From Hydractinia symbiolongicarpus (Eukaryota; Cnidaria; Hydrozoa; Anthoathecata; Hydractiniidae), in NCBI RefSeq assembly GCF_029227915.1, contig NC_079878.1, positions 28,237,501 through 28,301,500 on the forward strand: a stretch of 64,000 bases of DNA. Reading direction: 5' to 3'. Numbering within the stretch: the stretch's first letter is position 1; each line of letters opens with the position of its first letter. Shown in pieces: positions 23,937 to 35,400 of the stretch. The position numbers and the translations under genes are program-made. The notes beneath the pieces are model-generated. The model was not told the origin of the DNA. It ran no database searches and saw only the letters and a list, made by a program, of their open reading frames with translations.

Positions 23937-26534
23937 GACTGTGGGACTTACTTGAACTGATTATGGACTGTGACCTTATAAATGTGATAGAGAAACCAAT
24001 TAGACTCCAAGGAATAACATTCTTCTTAACTTGACATAATTGCTGGAATTCAGCGATTACACTGAGCGCTGTGGTGGCGCTTCATTTAAAAATGTAGATA
24101 AATAAGTCATTTTGTACTGTGGGACCAATCGTAGACGTTAGGACGCCCTGAGGAAATAGCGACAGTTTCAAAAACTACATTTCACTGACTTTCTAACGGC
24201 GTCAATCCGTTTGAGTTAAAACGGTTGGGTCATATATTCGTACCAAAATGTATTTAGCCATATTTTTCGGATGTTACTAGGTTGCATCGCTTTTAACAGT
24301 GAAACGACTGACTGTGGGACTTAATTGAACTGATTTTTGACTTTGATCTTATAAATGTGATAAATGAGACAATTGGACTGCAAGAATTAACATTCTTCTT
24401 AACTCGAAATGATTGCCGGAACTCAGCGATTACACTGGACCCTGTGGTAGCGCTTCATTTAAATATTTAGATAAATAAGTCTTTTTTTAATATGGGACAA
24501 ATCCTGGCCCTTAGCACGCGCCGAAAAAATAGAGACATTCTCAAGAACTACATTACATTGATTTCTTGGCAGTATCAGTCCGCCTCAGTTACAACGGTTG
24601 CGTCACATATACGTACCAACATGTATTTAGCGATATTTTTCTCACATTACTAGGTTGCATCGCTTTTAACAGTGAAACCATTGACAGTGGGACTAAATTG
24701 AACTGATTTTTGACTGTGGCCTTATAAATGTTTTAAGTGAGACAATTGGACTCTAAGAAGTAACATTCTTCTTAATTTGACATGATTGACGAAACTCAGA
24801 GATTACACTAGCCGCTGTGGTAGCGCTTCATTTGAAAATTAAGACAAAAAAGTCATTTTTGACTGTGGGACCAATCCTAGCCGTTAGCGCGCACTGAAGA
24901 AATAGCGACAGTTTCAGAAACTACATTTCACTGACTTTCTAATGGTGCCAGTCCGTTTGAGTTAAAACGGTTGGGTCATATATTCGTACCAAATGTATTT
25001 AGCGATATTTTTCTGATATTGCCAGATTGCATCGATTTTAACAGTAAAACGATTGACTATGGGCCTTAATTGAACTGATTTTTGACTTTGATCTGATAAA
25101 TGTGATAAATGAGACAATTGGACCCAAGAAATAACACTCTTCTTAATTTGACATGATTGCTGGAATTTACTGATTACACTGGGCGCTGTGGTAGCGCTTC
25201 ATTTAAACGCTTAGATACATAAGTCATTTTGTAATGTGGGACCAATCCTAGCCGTTAGCGCGCGCTGAAGAAATAGAGACAGTTTCAAATACTACACTTC
25301 ATCGACTTTCTAACGGTGTCAATCCGTTTGAGTTACAACGGTTGCGTCACATATTCGTACCAGCATGTATTTAGCGATATGTTTCTCACATTACTAGGTT
25401 GCATTGCTTTTAACAGTGAAACCATTGACTGTGGGACTAAATTCAACTGATTTTTGACTGTGGCGTTATAAATGTTTTAAGTGAGACAATTGGACTCCAA
25501 GAAGTAACATTCCTCTTAATTTGACAGGATTGCCGAAACTCAGCGATTACACTGGGCGCAGTGGTAGCGCTTCATTTGAAAATTAAGAAAAAAAAGTCAT
25601 TTTTGATTGTGGGACCAATCCTAGCCGTTAGCGCGCGCGGAAGAAATAGCGACAGTTTCAAAAACTACATTTCACAGACTTTCTAAAGGTGTCAGTCTGT
25701 TTGAGTTAAAACGGTTGGGTCACATATTCGTACCAACATGTATTTAGCGATATTTTCCTGATATTACTAGGTTGCATCGCTTTTAACAGTGAAACGATTG
25801 ACTGTGGGACTTAATTGAACTGATTTTGGACTTTGACCTCATAAATGTGATAAATGAGACAATTGGACCCAACAAATAACATTCTTCTTAACTCGACATG
25901 ATTGCCGGAACTCAGCGATTACACTGGACCCTGTGGCAGCGCTTCATTTAAAAATTTAGATAAATAAGTCTTTTTTTAGTATGGGACCATTCCTGGCCTT
26001 TAACACGCGTCAAAAATATAGAGACATTCTCAAAAACTACATTTCATTGATTTCCTGGCGGTATCAGTCCGCCTCAGTTACAACGTTTGCGTCACATATT
26101 CGTACCAGCATGTATTTTTCTCACATTACTAGGTTGCATCGCTGTTAACAGTGAAACCATTGACTGTGGGACTAAATTGAACTGATTTTTGACTGTGACC
26201 TTATAAATGTTTTAAGTGAGACAATTGGACTCCAAGAAGTAACATTCTTCTTAATTTGACATGATTGCCGAAACTCAGCGATTACACTGGCCGCAGTGGT
26301 AGCGCTTCATTTGAAAATTAAGAAAAAAAAGTCATTTTTGACTGTGGGACCAATCCTAGCCGTTAGCGCGCGCTGAAGGAATAGCGACAGTTTCAAAAAC
26401 TACATTTCACAGACTTTCTAACGGTGTCAGTCCGTTTGAGTTAAAAGGATTGGGTCACATATTCGTACCAACATGTATTTAGCGATATTTTTCTGATATT
26501 ACTAGGTTGCATCGCTTTTAACGGTGAAACGATT

Positions 26535-28749
26535 GACTGTGGGACGTAATTGATCTCATTTTGGATTTTGACCTCATAAATGTGAGACATAAGACAATTG
26601 GACCCAAGAAATAACATTCTTCTTAACTCGACATGACTGCCGGAACTCAGCGATTACACTGGACCCTGTGGTAGCGCTTTATTTAACAATTTAGATAAAT
26701 AAGTGTTTTTTTAGTGTGGGACCAATCCTGGCCCTTAGCACGCGTCGATAAAATAGAGACATTCTCAAAAACTACATTTCATTGATTTTTCTGGCGGTAT
26801 CAGTCCGCCTCAGTTACAACGTTTGCGTCACATATTCGTACCAGCATGTATTTAGCGATATGTTTCTCACATTACTAGGTTGCATCGCTTTTAACAGTGA
26901 AACCATTGACTGTGGGACTAAATTGAACTAATTTTTGACTGTGGCGTTATAAATGTTTTAAGTGAGACAATTGGACTCCAAGAAGTAACATTCTTCTTAA
27001 TTTGACATGATTGCCGAAACTCAGCGATTACACTGGGCACAGTGGTAGCGCTTCATTTGAAAATTAAGAAAAAAAAGACATTTTTGACTGTGGGACCAAT
27101 CCTCGCCGTTAGCGCGCGCTGAAGAAATAGCGACAGTTTCAAAAACTACATTTCACAGACTTTCTAACGGTGTCAGTCCGTTTGAGTTAAAACGGTTGGA
27201 TCACATATTCGTACCAACATGTATTTAGCGATATTTTTCTGATATTACTAGGTTGCATCGCTTTTAACAGTGAAACGATTGACTGTGGGACTTAATTGAA
27301 CTGATTTTGGACTTTGACCTCATAAATGTGATAAATGAGATAATTGGACCCAACAAATAACATTCTTCTTAACTCGTCATGATTGCCGGAACTCAGCGAT
27401 TACACTGGACCCTGTGGCAGCGCTTCATTTAAAAATTTAGATAAATAAGTCTTTTTTTAGTATGGAACCATTCCTGGCCTTTAACACGCGTCAAAAATAT
27501 AGAGACATTCTCAAAAACTACATTTCATTGATTTCCTGGCGGTATCAGTCCGCCTCAGTTACAACGTTTGCGTCACATATTCGTACCAGCATGTATTTTT
27601 CTCACATTACTAGGTTGCATCGCTGTTAACAGTGAAACCATTGACTGTGGGACTAAATTGAACTGATTTTTGACTGTGACCTTATAAATGTTTTAAGTGA
27701 GACAATTGGACACCAAGAAGTAACATTCTTCTTAATTTGACATGATTGCCGAAACTCAGCGATTACACTGGGCACAGTGGTAGCGCTTCATTTGAAAATT
27801 AAGAAATAAAAGACATTTTTGACTGTGGGACCTATCCTAGCCGTTAGCGCGCGCTGAAGAAATAGCGACAGTTTCAAAAACTACATTTCACAGACTTTCT
27901 AACGGTGTCAGTCCGTTTGAGTTAAAACGGTTGGATCACATATTCGTACCAACATGTATTTAGCGATATTTTTCTGATATTACTAGGTTGCATCGCTTTT
28001 AACAGTGAAACGATTGACTGTGGGACTTAATTGAACTGATTTTGGACTTTGACCTCATAAATGTGATAAATAAGATAATTGGACCCAACAAATAACATTC
28101 TTCTTAACTCGTCATGATTGCCGGAACTCAGCGATTACACTGGACCCTGTGGCAGCGCTTCATTTAAAAATTTAGATAAATAAGTCTTTTTTTAGTATGG
28201 AACCATTCCTGGCCTTTAACACGCGTCAAAAATATAGAGACATTCTCAAAAACTACATTTCATTGATTTCCTGGCGGTATCAGTCCGCCTCAGTTACAAC
28301 GTTTGCGTCACATATTCATACCAGCATGTATTTTTCTCACATTACTAGGTTGCATCGCTGTTAACAGTGAAACCATTGACTGTGGGACTAAATTGAACTG
28401 ATTTTTGACTGTGACCTTATAAATGTTTTAAGTGAGACAATTGGACTCCAAGAAGTAACATTCTTCTTAATTTGACATGATTGCCGAAACTCAGCGATTA
28501 CACTGGGCGCAGTGGTAGCGCTTCATTTGAAAATTAAGAAAAAAAGTCATTTTTGACTGTGGAACCAATTCTAGCCGTTAGCGCGCGCTGAAGGAATAGC
28601 GACAGTTTCAAAAACTACATTTCACAGACTTTCTAACGGTGTCAGTCCGTTTGAGTTAAAAGGATTGGGTCACATATTCGTACCAACATGTATTTAGCGA
28701 TATTTTTCTGATATTACTAGGTTGCATCGCTTTTAACGGTGAAACGATT
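26535..28749. repeat. 6-mer HOR copy 1 (X2-Y1-X1-Y-X1-Y2), 2215 bp
   Basis: Starts: 26535, 26908, 27281, 27643, 28016, 28378. Private variants are GATAATTGGACCCAACAAAT in both X1 monomers, GACCTATCCTAGCC in the inner Y, CACATATTCATACCAGC in the second X1 and GGAACCAATTCTAGCC in the last Y. The same order and variants recur in the next 2214 bp. Confidence 0.93.
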
Positions 28750-30963
28750 GACTGTGGGACGTAATTGATCTCATTTTGGATTTTGACCTCATAAATGTGA
28801 GACATAAGACAATTGGACCCAAGAAATAACATTCTTCTTAACTCGACATGACTGCCGGAACTCAGCGATTACACTGGACCCTGTGGTAGCGCTTTATTTA
28901 ACAATTTAGATAAATAAGTGTTTTTTTAGTGTGGGACCAATCCTGGCCCTTAGCACGCGCCGATAAATAGAGACATTCTCAAAAACTACATTTCATTGAT
29001 TTTTCTGGCGGTATCAGTCCGCCTAAGTTACAACGTTTGCGTCACATATTCGTACCAGCATGTATTTAGCGATATGTTTCTCACATTACTAGGTTGCATC
29101 GCTTTTAACAGTGAAACCATTGACTGTGGGACTAAATTGAACTGATTTTTGACTGTGGCGTTATAAATGTTTTAAGTGAGACAATTGGACTCCAAGAAGT
29201 AACATTCTTCTTAATTTGACATGATTGCCGAAACTCAGCGATTACACTGGGCACAGTGGTAGCGCTTCATTTGAAAATTAAGAAAAAAAAGACATTTTTG
29301 ACTGTGGGACCAATCCTAGCCGTTAGCGCGCGCTGAAGAAATAGCGACAGTTTCAAAAACTACATTTCACAGACTTTCTAACGGTGTCAGTCCGTTTGAG
29401 TTAAAACGGTTGGATCACATATTCGTACCAACATGTATTTAGCGATATTTTTCTGATATTACTAGGTTGCATCGCTTTTAACAGTGAAACGATTGACTGT
29501 GGGACTTAATTGAACTGATTTTGGACTTTGACCTCATAAATGTGATAAATGAGATAATTGGACCCAACAAATAACATTCTTCTTAACTCGTCATGATTGC
29601 CGGAACTCAGCGATTACACTGGACCCTGTGGCAGCGCTTCATTTAAAAATTTAGATAAATAAGTCTTTTTTTAGTATGGAACCATTCCTGGCCTTTAACA
29701 CGCGTCAAAAATATAGAGACATTCTCAAAAACTACATTTCATTGATTTCCTGGCGGTATCAGTCCGCCTCAGTTACAACGTTTGCGTCACATATTCGTAC
29801 CAGCATGTATTTTTCTCACATTACTAGGTTGCATCGCTGTTAACAGTGAAACCATTGACTGTGGGACTAAATTGAACTGATTTTTGACTGTGACCTTATA
29901 AATGTTTTAAGTGAGACAATTGGACTCCAAGAAGTAACATTCTTCTTAATTTGACATGATTGCCGAAACTCAGCGATTACACTGGGCACAGTGGTAGCGC
30001 TTCATTTGAAAATTAAGAAAAAAAAGACATTTTTGACTGTGGGACCTATCCTAGCCGTTAGCGCGCGCTGAAGAAATAGCGACAGTTTCAAAAACTACAT
30101 TTCACAGACTTTCTAACGGTGTCAGTCCGTTTGAGTTAAAACGGTTGGATCACATATTAGTACCAACATGTATTTAGCGATATTTTTCTGATATTACTAG
30201 GTTGCATCGCTTTTAACAGTGAAACGATTGACTGTGGGACTTAATTGAACTGATTTTGGACTTTGACCTCATAAATGTGATAAATAAGATAATTGGACCC
30301 AACAAATAACATTCTTCTTAACTCGTCATGATTGCCGGAACTCAGCGATTACACTGGACCCTGTGGCAGCGCTTCATTTAAAAATTTAGATAAATAAGTC
30401 TTTTTTTAGTATGGAACCATTCCTGGCCTTTAACACGCGTCAAAAATATAGAGACATTCTCAAAAACTACATTTCATTGATTTCCTGGCGGTATCAGTCC
30501 GCCTCAGTTACAACGTTTGCGTCACATATTCATATCAGCATGTATTTTTCTCACATTACTAGGTTGCATCGCTGTTAACAGTGAAACCATTGACTGTGGG
30601 ACTAAATTGAACTGATTTTTGACTGTGACCTTATAAATGTTTTAAGTGAGACAATTGGACTCCAAGAAGTAACATTCTTCTTAATTTGACATGATTGCCG
30701 AAACTCAGCGATTACACTGGGCGCAGTGGTAGCGCTTCATTTGAAAATTAAGAAAAAAAGTCATTTTTGACTGTGGAACCAATTCTAGCCGTTAGCGCGC
30801 GCTGAAGGAATAGCGACAGTTTCAAAAACTACATTTCACAGACTTTCTAACGGTGTCAGTCCGTTTGAGTTAAAAGGATTGGGTCACATATTCGTACCAA
30901 CATGTATTTAGCGATATTTTTCTGATATTACTAGGTTGCATCGCTTTTAACGGTGAAACGATT
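28750..30963. repeat. 6-mer HOR copy 2, 2214 bp
   Basis: Starts: 28750, 29122, 29495, 29857, 30230, 30592. It matches copy 1 monomer for monomer, including the early X2 variants TGATCTCATTTTGGATTTTG and CGACATGACTGCCGG. One new change is CATATTCATATCAGC near 30530. After this copy the array continues as a 4-mer. Confidence 0.93.
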
Positions 30964-32273
30964 GACTGTGGGACGTAATTGAACTGATTTTGGACTTTGA
31001 CCTCATAAATGTGAGACATAAGACAATTGGACCCAAGAAATAACATTCTTCTTAACTCGACATGATTGCCGGAACTCAGCGATTACACTGGACCCTGTGG
31101 TAGCGCTTTATTTAACAATTTAGATAAATAAGTCTTTTTTTAGTGTGGGACCAATCCTGGCCCTTAGCACGCGTCAAAAAAATAGAGACATTCTCAAAAA
31201 CTACATTTCATTGATTTCCCGGCGGTATCAGTCCGCCTCAGTTACAACGTTTGCGTCACATATTCGTACCAGCATGTATTTAGCGATACGTTTCTCATAT
31301 TACTAGGTTGCATTGCTTTTAACAGTGAAACCATTGACTGTGGGTCTAAATTGAACTGATTTTTGACTGTGGCTTTATAAATGTTTTAAGTGAGACAATT
31401 GGACTCCAAGAAGTAACATTCTTCTTAATTTGACATGATTGCCGAAACTCAGCGATTACACTGGGCGCAGTGGTAGCGCTTCATTTGAAAATTAAGAAAA
31501 AAAAGTCATTTTTGACTGTGGGACCAATCCTAGCCGTTAGCGCGCGCTGAAGAAATAGCGACAGTTTCAAAAACTACATTTCACAGACTTTCTAAAGGTG
31601 TCAGTCTGTTTGAGTTAAAACGGTTGGGTCACATATTCGTACCAACATGTATTTAGCGATATTTTCCTGATATTACTAGGTTGCATCGCTTTTAACAGTG
31701 AAACGATTGACTGTGGGAATTAATTGAACTGATTTTGGACTTTGACCTCATAAATGTGATAAATGAGATAATTGGACCCAACAAATAACATTCTTCTTAA
31801 CTCGACATGATTGCCGGAACTCAGCGATTACACTGGACTCTGTGGCAGCGCTTTATTTAAAAATTTAGATAAATAAGTCTTTTTTTAGTATGGGACCATT
31901 CCTGGCCTTTAACACGCGTCGAAAATATAGAGACATTCTCAAAAACTACATTTCATTGATTTCCTGGCGGTATCAGTCCGCCTCAGTTACAACGTTTGCG
32001 TCACATATTCGTACCAGCATGTATTTTTCTCACATTACTAGGTTGCATCGCTGTTAACAGTGAAACCATTGACTGTGGGACTAAATTGAACTGATTTTTG
32101 ACTGTGACCTTATAAATGTTTTAAGTGAGACAATTGGACTCCAAGAAGTAACATTCTTCTTAATTTGACATGATTGCCGAAACTCAGCGATTACACTGGG
32201 CGCAGTGGTAGCGCTTCATTTGAAAATTAAGAAAAAAAAGTCATTTTTGACTGTGGGACCAATCCTAGCCGTT

Positions 32274-32283
32274 AGCGCGCGCT
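32274..32283. other. 10 bp perfect palindrome AGCGCGCGCT (representative copy)
   Basis: This self-complementary element contains eight alternating G/C bases. It occurs near offset 205 in most Y monomers and in M1, M3 (ACGCGCGC variant), M6 and M8. X monomers carry diverged forms there (GCACGCGCC or ACACGCGTC). In region C it therefore appears about every 742 bp. Its role is unknown. Confidence 0.6.
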
Positions 32284-32369
32284 GAAGGAATAGCGACAGT
32301 TTCAAAAACTACATTTCACAGACTTTCTAACGGTGTCAGTCCGTTTGAGTTAAAATGATTGGGTCACAT

Positions 32370-32386
32370 ATTCGTACCAACATGTA
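32370..32386 (+). other. CENP-B-box-like partial motif (representative copy)
   Basis: ATTCGTACCAACATGTA matches 6 of the 9 essential positions of the mammalian CENP-B box consensus nTTCGnnnnAnnCGGGn: the TTCG, the central A and one G. The CGGG half is absent. Near-identical copies occur in most monomers of the window near offset 300. M1 (reads CGTACTAACAAG) and the scarred M7 remnants are degenerate or lack it. The resemblance may be chance; no binding is implied by sequence alone. Confidence 0.25.
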
Positions 32387-32389
32387 TTT

Positions 32390-32425
32390 AGCGATATTTT
32401 TCTGATATTACTAGGTTGCATCGCT
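32390..32425. other. Short inverted repeat AGCGAT ... ATCGCT (representative copy)
   Basis: Two 6 bp arms, 32390-32395 and 32420-32425, flank a 24 bp AT-rich spacer at the 3' end of the monomer. Both arms are present in most Y, X and X2 monomers. In X1 the left arm is removed by a 10 bp deletion (AGCGATATGT), for example near 32026. The stem is short and may have no structural role. Confidence 0.4.
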
Positions 32426-35400
32426 TTTAACGGTGAAACGATTGACTGTGGGACGTAATTGAACTGATTTTGGACTTTGACCTCATAAATGTGAGACATA
32501 AGACAATTGGACCCAAGAAATAACATTCTTCTTAACTCGACATGATTGCCGGAACTCAGCGATTACACTGGACCCTGTGGTAGCGCTTTATTTAACAATT
32601 TAGATAAATAAGTGTTTTTTTAGTGTGGGACCAATCCTGGCCCTTAGCACGCGCCGATAAAATAGAGACATTCCCAAAAACTACATTTCATTGATTTCCT
32701 GGCGGTATCAGTCCGCCTCAGTTACAACGTTTGCGTCACATATTCGTACCAGCATGTATTTAGCGATATGTTTCTCACATTACTAGGTTGCATCGCTTTT
32801 AACAGTGAAACCATTGACTGTGGGACTAAATTGAACTGATTTTTGACTGTGGCGTTATAAATGTTTTAAGTGAAACAATTGGACTCCAAGAAGTAACATT
32901 CTTCTTAATTTGACATGATTGCCGAAACTCAGCGATTACACTGGGCGCAGTGGTAGCGCTTCATTTGAAAATTAAGAAAAAACAGACATTTTTGACTGTG
33001 GGACCAATCCTAGCCGTTAGCGCGCGCTGAAGAAATAGCGACAGTTTCAAAAACTACATTTCACAGACTTTCTAACGGTGTCAGTCCGTTTGAGTTAAAA
33101 CGGTTGGATCTCATATTCGTACCAACATGTCTTTAGCGATATTTTTCTGATATTACTAGGTTGCATCGCTTTTAACAATGAAACGATTGACTGTGGGACT
33201 TAATTGAACTGATTTTGGACTTTGACCTCATGAATGTGATAAATGAGACAATTGGACCCAAGAAATAACATTCTTCTTAACTCGACATGATTGCCGGAAC
33301 TCAGCGATTACACTGGACCCTGTGGCAGCGCTTCATTCAAAAATTTAGATAAATAAGTCTTTTTTTAGTATGGGACCATTCCTGGCCTTTAACACGCGTC
33401 AAATATATAGAGACATTCTCAAAAACTACATTTCATTGCTTTCCTGGCGGTATCAGTCCGCCTCAGTTACAACGTTTGCGTCACATATTCGTACCAGCAT
33501 GTATTTTTCTCACATTACTAGGTTGCATCGCTGTTAACAGTGAAACCATTGACTGTGGGACTAAATTGAACTGATTTTTGACTGTGGCCTTATAAATGTT
33601 TTAAGTGAGACAATTAGACTCCAAGAAGTAACATTCTTCTTAATTTGACATGATTGCCTAAACTCAGCGATTACACTGGGCGCAGTGGTAGCGCTTCATT
33701 TGAAAATTAAGAAAAAAAAGTCATTTTTGACTGTGGGACCAATCCTAGCCGTTAGCGCGCGCTGAAGAAATAGCGACAGTTTCAAAAACTACATTTCACA
33801 GACTTTCTAACGGTGTCAGTCCGTTTGAGTTAAAAGGATTGGGTCACATATTCGTACCAACATGTATTTAGCGATATTTTTCTGATATTACTAGGTTGCA
33901 TCGCTTTTAACGGTGTAACGATTGACTGTGGGACGTAATTGAACTGATTTTGGACTTTGACCTCATAAATGTGAGACATAAGACAATTGGACCCAAGAAA
34001 TAACATTCTTCTTAACTCGACATGATTGCCGGAACTCAGCGATTACACTGGACGCTGTGGGAGCGCTTTATTTAAAAATTTAGATAAATAAGTGTTTTTT
34101 TAGTGTGGGACCAATCCTGGCCCTTAGCACGCGCCGATAAAATAGAGACATTCTCAAAAACTACATTTCATTGATTTCCTGGCCGTATCAGTCCGCCTCA
34201 GTTACAACGTTTGCGTCACATATTCGTACCAGCATGTATTTAGCGATATGTTTCTCACATTACTAGCTTGCATCGCTTTTAACAGTGAAACCATTGACTG
34301 TGGGACTAAATTGAACTGATTTTTGACTGTGGCGTTATAAATGTTTTAAGTGAGACAATTGGACTCCAAGAAGTAACATTCTTCTTAATTTGACATGATT
34401 GCCGAAACTCAGCGATTACACTGGGCGCAGTGGTAGCGTTTCATTTGAAAATTAAGAAAAAAAAGTCATTTTTGACTGTGGGACCAATCCTAGCCGTTAG
34501 CTCGCGCTGAAGAAATAGCGACAGTTTCAAAAACTACATTTCACAGACTTTCTAACGGTGTCAGTCCGTTTGAGTTAAAACGGTTGGATCAGATATTCGT
34601 ACCAACATGTATTTAGCGATATTTTTCTGATATTACTAGGTTGCATCGCTTCTAACAGTGAAACGATTGACTGTGGGACTTAATTGAACTGATTTTGGAC
34701 TTTGACCTCATAAATGTGATAAATGAGACAATTGGACCCAAGAAATAACATTCTTCTTAACTCGACATGATTGCCGGAACTCAGCGATTACACTGGACCC
34801 TGTGGCAGCGCTTCATTTAAAAATTTAGATAAATAAGTCTTTTTTTAGTATGGGACCATTCCTGGCCTTTAACACGCGTCAAAAATATAGAGACATTCTC
34901 AAAAACTACATTTCATTGATTTCCTGGCGGTATCAGTCCGCCTCAGTTACAACGTTTGCGTCACATATTCGTACCAGAATGTATTTTTCTCACATTACTA
35001 GGTTGCATCGCTGTTAACAGTGAAACCATTGACTGTGGGACTAAATTGAACTGATTTTTGACTGTGGCCTTATAAATGTTTTAAGTGAGACAATTAGACT
35101 CCAAGAAGTAACATTCTTCTTAATTTGACATGATTGCCGAAACTCAGCGATTACACTGGGCGCAGTGGTAGCGCTTCATTTGAAAATTAAGAAAAAAAAG
35201 TCATTTTTGACTGTGGGACCAATCCTAGCCGTTAGCGCGCGCTGAAGGAATAGCGACAGTTTCAAAAACTACATTTCACAGACTTTCTAACGGTGTCAGT
35301 CCGTTTGAGGTAAAAGGATTGGGTCACATATTCGTACCAACATGTATTTAGCGATATTTTTCTGATATTACTAGGTTGCATCGCTTTTAACGGTGAAACG

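Larger units (their letters stand above)
15459..25799. repeat. Region B: heterogeneous, partly chimeric monomers
   Basis: Starts: 15459 (176 bp stub), 15635, 16008, 16380, 16752, 17126, 17499, 17813, 18186, 18560, 18933, 19306, about 19641 (partial), 19841, 20214, 20586, 20958, 21330, 21703, 22076, 22447, 22819, 23192, 23565, 23937, 24310, 24683, 25055, 25427. Monomers here resemble M1, M2, M4 and M5 of region A as well as the X and Y types of region C. Several combine a head of one type with a tail of another; 17499 and 18933, for example, have an M3/Y head and an M7-like tail. Neighbouring monomers are less homogenised than in regions A or C. Confidence 0.88.

Noticed and set aside
35141-35200. 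A8 and T7 runs recurring in Y and X centres as possible terminators or bent-DNA signals
   Set aside because: There is no hairpin or gene beside them. Run length varies between monomers (A6-A8). A nucleosome-positioning role cannot be judged from sequence alone.
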